A stretch of 16,674 bases of DNA, from NCBI GenBank assembly GCA_020025615.1, contig JAHHRT010000024.1, positions 1-16,674 on the forward strand, read 5' to 3'. Shown in pieces: positions 7,789 through 14,994 of this stretch (within the stretch, counting starts at the first letter, position 1; the number at the start of each line of letters is the position of its first letter). The position numbers and the translations under genes were made by a program. This DNA comes from Oscillospiraceae bacterium. GTDB lineage: Bacteria; Bacillota; Clostridia; Oscillospirales; Oscillospiraceae. A model generated the notes under the pieces. That model did no database searches and was not told the DNA's origin. It saw only the letters and a program-made list of their open reading frames with translations.

Positions 7789-8380
7789 TTTTCGATACAA
7801 CGAGAAATCCCCCTGGATTCTGAAGGACGTGTCCCTCAGCGTGGAGGAAGGGGAGCGGGTTGCCATTGTAGGCCCCTCGGGCTACGGCAAGAGCACCCTG
7901 GCCCGTATCCTGGCGGGATACCGCAAGCCGGTTTCCGGACAGGTGCTTCTGGACGAAAAGCCTCTGCCCGGTAAGGGCTACTGCCCGGTGCAGCTGATTT
8001 ACCAGCACCCGGAGCTGGCAGTGAATCCCCGGTGGAAGATGGGGAAGACCCTGACCGAGGCCTGGCAGCCGCCTAAGGAGCTGTTAGACCGCATGGGCAT
8101 CGAGCCGGACTGGCTCACAAGATGGCCCTCTGAGCTGTCCGGCGGCGAGCTGCAGCGGTTCTGCATCGCCCGGGCCCTCAGCCCTAAGACCAGGTTCCTG
8201 ATCTGCGACGAAATCAGCACCATGCTGGATGTGATTACCCAGGCGCAGATTTGGCAGGTGCTGCTGGAGGAGTCCGAAAAGAACCGTCTGGGCCTTCTGG
8301 TCATCACCCACAACATCACCCTGGCACAGCGGGTCTGTGATCGCATCATTGAGCTGCCCAGACTCAATAAGGATCTCTAA
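7763..8380 (+). CDS. ABC importer ATPase, DppF/OppF type, short form
   Basis: 205 residues. Walker A GPSGYGKS (37-44), signature LSGGELQRF, Walker B LICDEIST, switch His in VITHNIT: all nucleotide-binding elements are present, so it should be active. It is much shorter than typical OppF/DppF (about 300-330 residues): it stops right after the switch region and lacks the C-terminal oligo_HPY domain. The second-ATPase Walker B is DEISTMLD rather than DEPTSALD. The ATG lies 26 bp inside the previous gene, 15 nt after a GGGGAGGTGAG ribosome binding site. Last gene of the importer operon, followed by a strong hairpin. Confidence 0.9.
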   Translation: MQLKAEHIDFRYNEKSPWILKDVSLSVEEGERVAIVGPSGYGKSTLARILAGYRKPVSGQVLLDEKPLPGKGYCPVQLIYQHPELAVNPRWKMGKTLTEAWQPPKELLDRMGIEPDWLTRWPSELSGGELQRFCIARALSPKTRFLICDEISTMLDVITQAQIWQVLLEESEKNRLGLLVITHNITLAQRVCDRIIELPRLNKDL

Positions 8381-8390
8381 GATATGGAAC

Positions 8391-8424
8391 AAAAGCGGCA
8401 GGAGCCAAGGCTTCTGCCGCTTTT
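8391..8424 (+). terminator. Rho-independent terminator of the ABC importer operon
   Basis: A nearly continuous 16-bp stem (8391-8406 with 8409-8424, one G·T pair) with a very tight loop and a short T-run as the last arm bases. It begins 10 bp after the last ATPase stop. The T-tract is short (TTTT then GACTG), so leakage towards the second terminator is possible. Confidence 0.8.
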
Positions 8425-8524
8425 GACTGTGGAAAAACGCCATCGGGGCTTCCAAACAAGCTGTTGCTGCCTGCCGCTGCAGAAAGCGTTTTCCCTATCA
8501 TAGATTTTTTTATAGATTACATTA

Positions 8525-8574
8525 AAAAACAGGCGTAGAAATCGGAAGTTAATCCGATTTCTGCGCCTGTTTTT
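8525..8574. terminator. Bidirectional terminator between convergent operons
   Basis: A 22-bp stem with one G·T pair (8525-8546 with 8553-8574) and a 6-nt loop. A-runs flank the left arm and T-runs the right, so it terminates rightward importer transcripts and leftward SUF transcripts. It lies 56 bp from the SufB-like stop codon. Confidence 0.88.
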
Positions 8575-8629
8575 GCGTTTATAGGAGCTGGTTTTCGCAA
8601 CGGTGCATGATGCGATTCACACTTTTTGT

Positions 8630-9586
8630 TTAGTTCAGGAAGCCTTCAATGATCTTGTTCTCGGCTTCTTCTTCGGTAAGACCCAGGGTACGCAGCTTGA
8701 GAATCTGCTCGCCTGCAATCTTGCCGATGGCAGCTTCGTGAATCAGGGATGCGTCCCGGTTCCGAGCCAGCAGACGGGGAGAAGCATCCACAATGGCGTC
8801 TCCGTCGATGATGGCATCGCACTCGGAGTGACCGCTGCAGGGGGCATTGCCGGCAATGGTGGACACGTAATTCTGGTAGGAATTGTCCTTTGCAACGGAA
8901 CGGGAGACAATGTCTGCGCCGGAGCCTTCGCCGTTGAGGTCCACCTGGAAGAAGGTCTCAGCCCGCTGATCCTTTTCAGTGAACAGACGCTCCCGGATGA
9001 TGAGCCGTGCGCCTTCTGCGGCGGTGGCGGTGGTGTTCCGGGTGGCCTTGCTCACACCGCCCAGCTGGGTGGTGTCCATTTCCAGGACGGAATTCTTTTC
9101 CAGGGTGATTTCGGTGACAGGGTCGATGGTGCGGTCGCCGTCACCGTCGCCGGTGCCTACGTGCTTTTCCACGTACTTCACATGGGCGTTTTCCCCGATG
9201 AAGAAGCGGTGGATACCGTTGTGGCGGGCTTCCTCGTGACCGTCGCTGTGGACACCACAGCCAGCTACGATGGTAATATCGCAGTTCTCGCCGATCTGGA
9301 AATCGTTGTAAACCAGATCGTCCACACCGGCCTTGGTGACACAGGCGGGGATATAGACGGTTTCGCCCTTGGTGCCGGGGGCTACAATGATATCCAGGCC
9401 GGGCTTGTCGGTCTTGGATTTCAGCTTCACATTCTTGCTGGAAACCTGGGCCACGCACTGACCGTCCTGACGGATGTTAAAGGCACCTTCAAAGTCCTTG
9501 CCGTCGTAATCGGAGACGACCTTCAAAAGGGCTTCGGTGATTTCATTCATGGACATGGAATTGTCCAGCTTAATTGTATTATTCAT
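8630..9586 (-). CDS. sufB: SufB/SufD-family Fe-S cluster assembly scaffold (SmsB-like)
   Basis: 318 residues, much shorter than E. coli SufB (about 495) or SufD (about 420). It has the SufBD beta-helix core and the family-defining C-terminus SLIHEAAIGKIAGEQILKLRTLGL. Cys256 in SECDAII lies 27 residues before His283-Glu284 (IHEA). In E. coli SufB, from memory, the functional Cys405 and His433/Glu434 have almost the same spacing, so this protein keeps the SufB-type cluster-assembly residues. The long N-terminal part of SufB is missing. Only sufC accompanies it, matching the two-component SmsCB arrangement described in archaea and anaerobic bacteria. It starts 8 bp inside sufC with AAGGAG 7 nt upstream. 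Confidence 0.9.
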   Translation of the reverse strand: MNNTIKLDNSMSMNEITEALLKVVSDYDGKDFEGAFNIRQDGQCVAQVSSKNVKLKSKTDKPGLDIIVAPGTKGETVYIPACVTKAGVDDLVYNDFQIGENCDITIVAGCGVHSDGHEEARHNGIHRFFIGENAHVKYVEKHVGTGDGDGDRTIDPVTEITLEKNSVLEMDTTQLGGVSKATRNTTATAAEGARLIIRERLFTEKDQRAETFFQVDLNGEGSGADIVSRSVAKDNSYQNYVSTIAGNAPCSGHSECDAIIDGDAIVDASPRLLARNRDASLIHEAAIGKIAGEQILKLRTLGLTEEEAENKIIEGFLN

Positions 9587-10310
9587 GGAAGAACTCCTTC
9601 CGGCTACAGCATTTCTGGGTCTGATGTTCGCCTTCCAGCATTTTTGCCAGCATGGCCTTTCCGGGGCCCCGGTCCATCACGGTGCCGTTGCCAACCATGA
9701 TGATTTCGTCTGCGATGTTCAGAATCCGCTCCTGGTGGGAGATGATTACCAGCGTGCCCTGGAGGTCCCGGTGCATTTCTTCAAAGACCTGGATCAGGTT
9801 CTGGAAGCTCCACAGGTCGATGCCTGCCTCGGGCTCGTCGAAAATGGAAAGCCGGGTATGACGGGCCAGCACAGAGGCAATCTCAATCCGCTTGATTTCG
9901 CCGCCGGAGAGGGTGGAGTCAATGTCTCGGTTCAGGTAGTTGTTGGCACACAGGCCCACCTTCTGGAGCATGACGCACAGGCTCTCTTTGTCCAGCTTCT
10001 CATGGGCTGCGGTTTCCAGCAGCTGCCGGACGGTGATGCCCTTAAAGCGGACGGGCTGCTGGAAAGCAAAGCTGATGCCCTTTCTGGCCCGCTGGGTCAC
10101 ATCGAGATCGGTGATGTCTTCGCCGTCCAGGAGAATCCGTCCGGCGGTGGGCTTCTCAATGCCCATCATCACTTTGGCGAGGGTGGTCTTGCCGCCGCCG
10201 TTGGGGCCGGTAATGGCAATGAGTTTTCCCTCATCTATGGTTAAATTGATATTCTTCAGGACGTCCTTCCCGTCCGATGCAGTCCAGCAGATATTCTGGA
10301 GCTCAAGCAT
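9579..10310 (-). CDS. sufC: SufC-type Fe-S assembly ATPase (SmsC-like)
   Basis: 243 residues, the usual SufC length. Walker A GPNGGGKTT (35-43), SufC-like Q-loop region FAFQQPVRFKGI (81-92), signature LSGGE (134-138), Walker B LSIFDEPEAGIDL (154-166) and switch His192. The DEPEAGID wording, with Glu in place of Thr or Ser after the Pro, is close to the DEIDAGLD/DEPEAG pattern typical of SufC rather than of transporters, and no permease is nearby. SufC drives conformational change of the SufB scaffold during Fe-S assembly. First gene of the operon; ribosome binding site AGAGGTGG. Carries an unusual Cys-Cys (QTQKCCSRKEF) near the C-terminus. Confidence 0.92.
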   Translation of the reverse strand: MLELQNICWTASDGKDVLKNINLTIDEGKLIAITGPNGGGKTTLAKVMMGIEKPTAGRILLDGEDITDLDVTQRARKGISFAFQQPVRFKGITVRQLLETAAHEKLDKESLCVMLQKVGLCANNYLNRDIDSTLSGGEIKRIEIASVLARHTRLSIFDEPEAGIDLWSFQNLIQVFEEMHRDLQGTLVIISHQERILNIADEIIMVGNGTVMDRGPGKAMLAKMLEGEHQTQKCCSRKEFFHE

Positions 10311-10500
10311 CTTCTGCCACCTCTTTCATGTGTATCTTCTAAGGCTGCCCTTCGGCAAAACAGACTGCCGAAAAGACTTCTGTCCGGGAAAAATGCCCAG
10401 ACTGAAAAACAAAATTGGAATTGCAAGCGGTCAGATATTCCCAGGATTCCCCGGAACGCTCTCTTTCATAAGCGGACAAAAAGAGAAGCCCAGACCACAG
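10311..10500 (-). other. Long structured 5' leader of the SUF operon
   Basis: About 190 nt separate the predicted transcription start from the sufC ATG with no convincing gene. Two small hairpins are visible: TTCGGCA with TGCCGAA at 10351-10372, and GTCCGGG with CCCAGAC (one G·U in RNA) at 10382-10402. The string CTCTTTCAT (plus strand) occurs at 10321-10329 and again at 10461-10469. No known riboswitch was recognised. Confidence 0.5.
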
Positions 10501-10507
10501 CGAGTCT

Positions 10508-10536
10508 ATTGTATTGCTCCAGGGATTTTCTGTCAA
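10508..10536 (-). promoter_or_regulatory. Near-consensus σA promoter of the SUF operon
   Basis: On the minus strand, TTGACA (10536-10531), a 17-bp spacer and TACAAT (10513-10508). This is a consensus -35 with ideal spacing. Just upstream of the -35 is the inverted repeat CTGGA-N4-TCCAG (10544-10557), a possible regulator site but short enough to be chance. Confidence 0.85.
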
Positions 10537-10616
10537 GAGGGAACTGGAAAAATCCAGAGATTTTCTTGGATTTATTTCGATTTTTTGCCGATTTTGCGGA
10601 AATTTTCCGAAAAAAT

Positions 10617-10644
10617 CCAGGGCCTTCCATACAGAAGGCCCTGG
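10617..10644 (-). terminator. Rho-independent terminator of the hydrogenase operon
   Basis: A perfect 11-bp GC-rich stem (10617-10627 with 10634-10644) and a 6-nt loop, followed on the minus strand by A then six Ts. It lies 20 bp after the hydA stop and separates the hydrogenase and SUF transcripts. Confidence 0.9.
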
Positions 10645-10663
10645 CAGGGTTTTCGTTAACGGC

Positions 10664-12364
10664 TCAGCGATTATCCAGTTTGTGGGGAACGTGGAGCAGC
10701 TCGTGGGTCTTGTCTGCAAAGTAGCCCTTATAGAAGAATCCAATCAAGGGGTTCTCGTCGGACTTCTTGATGGGCATACTCCGATCAATGGCGTAAAGGC
10801 CCTTGGCACGGTCGTTATTGCGCTTGTGGTCCTGTCTGGTGGGCTGACCGCCGCCCATGACACAGCCGCCGCGGCAGGCCATGACCTCGATCAGATGGTA
10901 CTGCTTCTCACCGGAACGCACCCGGCGCATGACCTCTCTGGCATTGGCAAGGCCGGAGACCACACAGATGTTGAGCTCCATGCCGTTATAAGGCACGGTG
11001 AATTCCTTGATGCCGTCGCTGCCACGGACACCGCACTCGGCAATGGCGTTCAGGGTGTTGCGGTCGTGGCCCTCAGCCAGACGGCGGAGCACGGCTTCGG
11101 TGACACCGCCGGTAACGCCGAAGATCACGCCGCCGCCGGAGCCAAGGCCGAAGGGCATATCGCAGGATTCCTCACTGAGGGCTGCGAAGTCCAGACCCAA
11201 ATCCTTGATCATGTGGATCAGCTCGGTGGTGGTGATTACGGCATCGGTATCCTTTTCGCCCTTGGTATAGGCGTCGGGACGCTCGGCTTCCATCTTCTTT
11301 GCGGTACAGGGCATGATGGAGACAACAAAGGTCTTCTTGCCTGCCTGTGCAGCGGGGCCGCGGTAGTACTCCTTCAGAACGGCGGAGAACATACCCTGGG
11401 GGCTGCGGCAGGTGGAGACATTTTCCTTGAAGTCCGGGAACTCATTCTCCACGAACTTGACCCAGGCGGGGCAGCAGGAGGTGAGCAGCGGCAGCTTTCC
11501 GCCGTTTTCCACCCGCTCCAGGAATTCTGCGGACTCCTCCATAATGGTGAGGTCGGCGGTGTAGGTGGTGTCGAAGACCTCGTCAAAGCCCATGGTGTGC
11601 AGGGCGGCGACGATCTTGCCCATGACGTTGGTGCCGCCGGGCATATTGAAGGCTTCGCCCACAGCCACACGGACGGCGGGGGCAATCTGAGCCACGACCC
11701 GGGTGTTGGGGTCATGGAGTGCCTTCCAGACGGCCCGGGAGCTGTCCTTAATGGTGAGGGCACCGGTGGGACAGACCACCCGGCACTGACCGCAGCTGAC
11801 GCAGCGGGTGGCGGCAAGGGGACGGTCAAAGGCGGGGCTTACCACGGCTTCACTGCCTCGGTGCATGAAGTTGAGGACACCCATGCCCTGAATTTCGGAG
11901 CAGACCCGGACACAGTCGCCGCAGAGAACGCACTTGTTGGGGTCCCGGACGATTGCGTAGGAGCTGCTGTCTACAGGCGCAGGCTCCTTGTAGTTGCTGA
12001 ATCGGATGGTATCAATGCCCATCCGCAGAGCCAGGCTCTGGAGGGCACAGTTGCCGCTCTTTTTACAGGTGGTGCAGTCCCGGTTGTGGGCAGCCAGCAG
12101 CAGTTCCACAATGAGCTTCCGGTTTCTGCGCAGACGGTCGGTATGGGTGTAGATTACCATGCCGTCCCGGGGGACTTCGGAGCAGGATGCAAAGGTCTTG
12201 CCCCGGTCGTCCTCTACCGTACACAGACGGCAGGCACCGAAGGTGGAAAGCTCCGGCAGATAACACAGGGTAGGCATATCAATGCCGGCCTTGCGGATGA
12301 CTGCAAGTACGTTTTTTTCATCGGTAAATTCATAGGGTTTACCGTTAATTGTCATAGTTCCCAT
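10664..12364 (-). CDS. hydA: [FeFe] hydrogenase catalytic subunit, HydA/HndD type
   Basis: 566 residues. N-terminal [2Fe-2S] ligands Cys34, 45, 48, 61; His-Cys [4Fe-4S] ligands His93, Cys97, 100, 106; two ferredoxin [4Fe-4S] motifs at 145-155 and 188-198. H-domain motifs: L1 TSCCP (295-299), with Cys297 the likely proton-relay residue and Cys298 a ligand; L2 MPCTAKKME (351-359); L3 MACRGGC (495-501). The small-subunit-like tail ends KTHELLHVPH. L3 has Arg498 where many relatives have Pro. The protein reduces protons or oxidises H2 in the cytoplasm, working with the NuoE- and NuoF-like subunits upstream. It lacks the extra C-terminal [2Fe-2S] domain of Thermotoga HydA. ATG 12364 has AAGGAGGG; MTING at 12355 is an alternative start. 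No maturation genes (hydE, hydF, hydG) are in the window. Confidence 0.95.
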   Translation of the reverse strand: MGTMTINGKPYEFTDEKNVLAVIRKAGIDMPTLCYLPELSTFGACRLCTVEDDRGKTFASCSEVPRDGMVIYTHTDRLRRNRKLIVELLLAAHNRDCTTCKKSGNCALQSLALRMGIDTIRFSNYKEPAPVDSSSYAIVRDPNKCVLCGDCVRVCSEIQGMGVLNFMHRGSEAVVSPAFDRPLAATRCVSCGQCRVVCPTGALTIKDSSRAVWKALHDPNTRVVAQIAPAVRVAVGEAFNMPGGTNVMGKIVAALHTMGFDEVFDTTYTADLTIMEESAEFLERVENGGKLPLLTSCCPAWVKFVENEFPDFKENVSTCRSPQGMFSAVLKEYYRGPAAQAGKKTFVVSIMPCTAKKMEAERPDAYTKGEKDTDAVITTTELIHMIKDLGLDFAALSEESCDMPFGLGSGGGVIFGVTGGVTEAVLRRLAEGHDRNTLNAIAECGVRGSDGIKEFTVPYNGMELNICVVSGLANAREVMRRVRSGEKQYHLIEVMACRGGCVMGGGQPTRQDHKRNNDRAKGLYAIDRSMPIKKSDENPLIGFFYKGYFADKTHELLHVPHKLDNR

Positions 12365-12376
12365 GATTTACCCTCC

Positions 12377-14266
12377 TTACGCGTCGATGTAGATGGCACC
12401 AAATGCGCAGTTATCCTTACAGGAGCCGCACTTGATACACTTGGTGGGATCAATGCTGTAGGGGTGCTTCACAATGCCGGAAATAGCATTGGCAGGACAG
12501 AACTTCGCGCACTTGCTGCAGCCCTTACAGATATCGGGATTGATGACATAACGCCGCAGAGCGGTACAGACCTTGGCGGGGCACCGCTTATCCACGATGT
12601 GGGCGATGTATTCATCCCGGAAGGTATTGAGGGTACTGATGACGGGAAGGGGAGCGGACTTGCCCAGGCCGCACAGAGCCATGGACTGAATCATGGTTGC
12701 CAGCTCCTCCAGGGTATCCAGGTCTTCCAGTTCGCCCTGACCGTTTACAATCCGTTCCAGAATCTCCAGCATCCGCTTGGTGCCCTCTCGGCAGGGGACA
12801 CACTTGCCGCAGGATTCCCGCTGGGTAAAGCCCATGAAGAACCGGGCCACTTCCACCATACAGGTGTGCTCATCCATGACCACCATGCCGCCGGAGCCGA
12901 CAATGGCGTTGAACTTCTTCACAGAGTCGAAGTCCAGAGGCTCATCCAGGTGCTTTTCCGTGAGACAGCCGCCGGAGGGACCGCCAATCTGAACGGCCTT
13001 AAACTTGGCACCGGCCTTGAGGCCGCCGCCGATGTCAAAGATGATCTCCCGCAGGGTGGTGCCCATGGGCACTTCAATCAGGCCGGTGTTTTCAATGGCG
13101 CCGGTGAGGGAGAAGGTCTTACAGCCGGGGCTGCCGGGGGTTCCGATGGAGCGGAACCAATCGGCACCTTCCAGAATAATTCTGGGAACGTTTGCAAAGG
13201 TTTCTACGTTGTTGAGCACGGTGGGCTTTTCCCACAGACCCTTTTCAACGGTACGGGGCGGTTTCACACGGGGCATACCCCGGTTGCCTTCGATGGAGGC
13301 AGTCAGTGCGGAACCCTCGCCGCAGACGAATGCGCCTGCGCCCCGGTTGATATGCATATGGAAATTAAAATCGCTGCCCAGAATGTGGTCGCCCAGCAGA
13401 CCGATTTCTTCCATCTGGGCAATGGCGCTGCGCAGACGGGCCACGGACATGGGATATTCGGCACGGACGTAGATATAGCCGTTTTCAGCACGGACAGCAT
13501 AGGCGGCGATCATCATGCCCTCGATGAGCTTGAAGGGATCACCCTCCATCACGGAGCCGTCCATGAATGCGCCGGGGTCGCCCTCGTCGCCGTTACAGAC
13601 CACAAAACGGTCCGGGTCCTTCTGGCGGGCTACCTGCTTCCACTTCTTGCCGGTGGGAAAGCCGCCGCCGCCGCGGCCCCGGAGGCCGGACTTGTCAATC
13701 TCTTCGATGACATCCTCCCGGGACATGGAGAACATGGCCTTTTGCAGGGCCTGGAAGCCGCCGGATGCCATATACTCCCCCAGGGACTCGGCATCGAACT
13801 TGCCGCAGTTTTCCAGAACAATCCGGGTCTGCTTGGCAATGAAGGGAATATCCTCGGGGCGGATGTAGGCTTTTTTATCCTTGGTGTAGAGAAGCCGATC
13901 CACCACTTCGTCCCCGATTACGGACTTTTCAAAAATTTCCTCGCAGTCATCCGGCTGGACCTTGATGTACTGGATGACCTTGTCGCCCTTCTGGATGCGG
14001 ACCAGGGGGCCTAACTCACAGACACCCTGACAGCCGGTTTTCTTGACACCGACTACCGGGGGATGTTCGTCTTCGTCGTGGGGCTTAAATTCCAACTGAA
14101 CCTCCGGGTGCTCCACGGTGAGAAGCCGGAAAATCCGGTGGATCTCGTTGGAGCCGGTGGCGATACAGCCGGTGCCGGAACAAACCAGGATTCGGCAGGC
14201 ATACTGCTGAATGGTTTCCACCGCCTGTTGGCGGGTTTCATTGAGTTCAGCTACAGTCTGGATCAT
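12377..14266 (-). CDS. hydB: Bifurcating-type hydrogenase NAD(P)/FMN subunit, HydB/HndC (NuoF-like)
   Basis: 629 residues. N-terminal thioredoxin-like [2Fe-2S] domain with Cys29, 34, 79, 83. FMN/NAD region with GRGGGGFPTG (197-206), CNGDEGDPGAFMD, and GAGAFVCGEGSAL. NuoF-type [4Fe-4S] ligands Cys486, 489, 492 (ESCGKCVPC) and Cys532. Two C-terminal ferredoxin clusters at 580-590 and 610-620. This is the flavin subunit that splits or merges electron pairs between NAD(H) and ferredoxin in trimeric or tetrameric [FeFe] hydrogenases. Its ATG overlaps the hydC stop (ATGA). The hydA gene starts 12 bp after its stop. Whether it truly bifurcates cannot be proved from sequence, and NADH versus NADPH use is unresolved. 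Confidence 0.95.
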   Translation of the reverse strand: MIQTVAELNETRQQAVETIQQYACRILVCSGTGCIATGSNEIHRIFRLLTVEHPEVQLEFKPHDEDEHPPVVGVKKTGCQGVCELGPLVRIQKGDKVIQYIKVQPDDCEEIFEKSVIGDEVVDRLLYTKDKKAYIRPEDIPFIAKQTRIVLENCGKFDAESLGEYMASGGFQALQKAMFSMSREDVIEEIDKSGLRGRGGGGFPTGKKWKQVARQKDPDRFVVCNGDEGDPGAFMDGSVMEGDPFKLIEGMMIAAYAVRAENGYIYVRAEYPMSVARLRSAIAQMEEIGLLGDHILGSDFNFHMHINRGAGAFVCGEGSALTASIEGNRGMPRVKPPRTVEKGLWEKPTVLNNVETFANVPRIILEGADWFRSIGTPGSPGCKTFSLTGAIENTGLIEVPMGTTLREIIFDIGGGLKAGAKFKAVQIGGPSGGCLTEKHLDEPLDFDSVKKFNAIVGSGGMVVMDEHTCMVEVARFFMGFTQRESCGKCVPCREGTKRMLEILERIVNGQGELEDLDTLEELATMIQSMALCGLGKSAPLPVISTLNTFRDEYIAHIVDKRCPAKVCTALRRYVINPDICKGCSKCAKFCPANAISGIVKHPYSIDPTKCIKCGSCKDNCAFGAIYIDA

Positions 14267-14742
14267 AGTACGTCACCTCTCAGCTCACTAATCAGGGCCA
14301 GTGCCTTTTCAGGGCTCATGCGGGGGTAGATCTTGTCATTCACCATCATGGTGGGGGCAAGACCGCAGGCACCCAGGCAGGAAACCGTTTCTACGGTGAA
14401 CATCATGTCATCCGTGGTGTGCTTTTTCTTGCTGAGGCCCAATTCCTTCCACAGCGCTTCCAGAATGGGACCGGAATGTTTCACATGGCAGGCAGTGCCG
14501 TCACAGACCTTGATGACATAGCGGCCTTTGGCCTCAAAAGAGAAGTTTTCGTAAAAGGTGGCTACGCTGTACGCCTTGGCCTCGGTGATCCCAATCTGTT
14601 TTGCAACATAGCTTAAAAGCTCAGGAGGCAGGTAGCGGTATTCCGCCTGAATATCCTGCATAATGGGGATCAGGGAGCGGGCGTCCCGGATGTAGCGGGA
14701 AATGATTTCATCTGTTTTCTGGTAATAGGATTCGTCCAGCAT
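14263..14742 (-). CDS. hydC: Bifurcating-type hydrogenase subunit HydC/HndA (NuoE-like)
   Basis: 159 residues, typical for NuoE-type proteins. A helical N-terminal domain ending VATFYENFSF is followed by a thioredoxin-like fold with [2Fe-2S] ligands Cys80 and Cys85 (CDGTAC) and Cys122 and Cys126 (CLGAC). It passes electrons to or from the flavin subunit and is the first gene of the hydC-hydB-hydA operon. The ribosome binding site GGAGGAG lies 8 nt upstream of the ATG. No separate HndB-like gene is present, so the complex is predicted to be trimeric like Thermotoga HydABC. Confidence 0.94.
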   Translation of the reverse strand: MLDESYYQKTDEIISRYIRDARSLIPIMQDIQAEYRYLPPELLSYVAKQIGITEAKAYSVATFYENFSFEAKGRYVIKVCDGTACHVKHSGPILEALWKELGLSKKKHTTDDMMFTVETVSCLGACGLAPTMMVNDKIYPRMSPEKALALISELRGDVL

Positions 14743-14806
14743 GGCGATTCTCCTCCTCGCGTTTCGGACTAGTTATCTGGGCACTTCGGACATACCCGAT
14801 GCATTT

Positions 14807-14812
14807 ATTATA
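14807..14812 (-). promoter_or_regulatory. Candidate -10 of the hydrogenase operon promoter
   Basis: A perfect TATAAT on the minus strand, about 65 bp before the hydC ATG. No acceptable -35 is found 16-18 bp upstream (TAGCGT at 17 bp), which suggests an activator-dependent promoter. Confidence 0.55.
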
Positions 14813-14865
14813 GCACCGTTTTGGGGGAGACGCTATGAACGGATCCTCCATATAAAAATCGAATA

Positions 14866-14884
14866 TTGGTGCATAATGCACAAA
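14866..14884. promoter_or_regulatory. Palindromic candidate regulator site upstream of hydCBA
   Basis: GTGCAT-A-ATGCAC (14869-14881) is a perfect inverted repeat, extended outward to TT/AA on each side with one mismatched pair. It sits about 55 bp upstream of the hydC -10, between the previous gene's terminators and the promoter. The TTGTGC half resembles Crp/Fnr-type half-sites. It does not match the Rex consensus. Its role is inferred. Confidence 0.45.
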
Positions 14885-14889
14885 ATACG

Positions 14890-14917
14890 CAGGCAGTAAC
14901 CCATTGCTTACTGCCTG
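14890..14917 (-). terminator. Second hairpin downstream of the SDR gene
   Basis: A perfect 10-bp stem (14890-14899 with 14908-14917), 8-nt loop, then CGTATTTT on the minus strand. It has a weaker T-tract than its neighbour and probably backs up the SDR terminator. It lies directly beside the hyd palindrome. Confidence 0.6.
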
Positions 14918-14943
14918 TATGTACAATAAAAAAGCAGAAAAAA

Positions 14944-14972
14944 CCGCCGAAGGGCTTGCGTTCCTTCGGCGG
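14944..14972 (-). terminator. Rho-independent terminator of the SDR gene
   Basis: A perfect 10-bp GC-rich stem (14944-14953 with 14963-14972), 9-nt loop and six Ts on the minus strand. It begins 22 bp after the SDR stop codon. Confidence 0.9.
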
Positions 14973-14994
14973 GCAGGTATTGGGGAAACGGGAT

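Noticed and set aside
6580..7866. Minus-strand open frame of 428 codons
   Set aside because: Opposite the ATPase and permease genes, which carry all expected motifs. The translation looks like low-complexity reverse-complement product.
8603..9700. Plus-strand open frame of 365 codons opposite the sufB-like gene
   Set aside because: Antisense shadow of a gene with clear family motifs, and it also crosses into sufC.
10351..10402. Known riboswitch class in the suf leader
   Set aside because: The visible hairpins do not match conserved cores I know (SAM, cobalamin, TPP, FMN and similar). Only a structured leader is claimed.
10514..14014. Plus-strand open frame of about 1166 codons
   Set aside because: It lies wholly antisense to the well-supported hydA and hydB genes. 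Third-position GC bias in those genes removes stops from the complementary frame. No domain is recognisable and no ribosome site was found.
14866..14884. Rex redox-regulator operator before the hydrogenase operon
   Set aside because: The palindrome does not contain the TTGTTAA-type half-sites of Rex, so this identity was not claimed.
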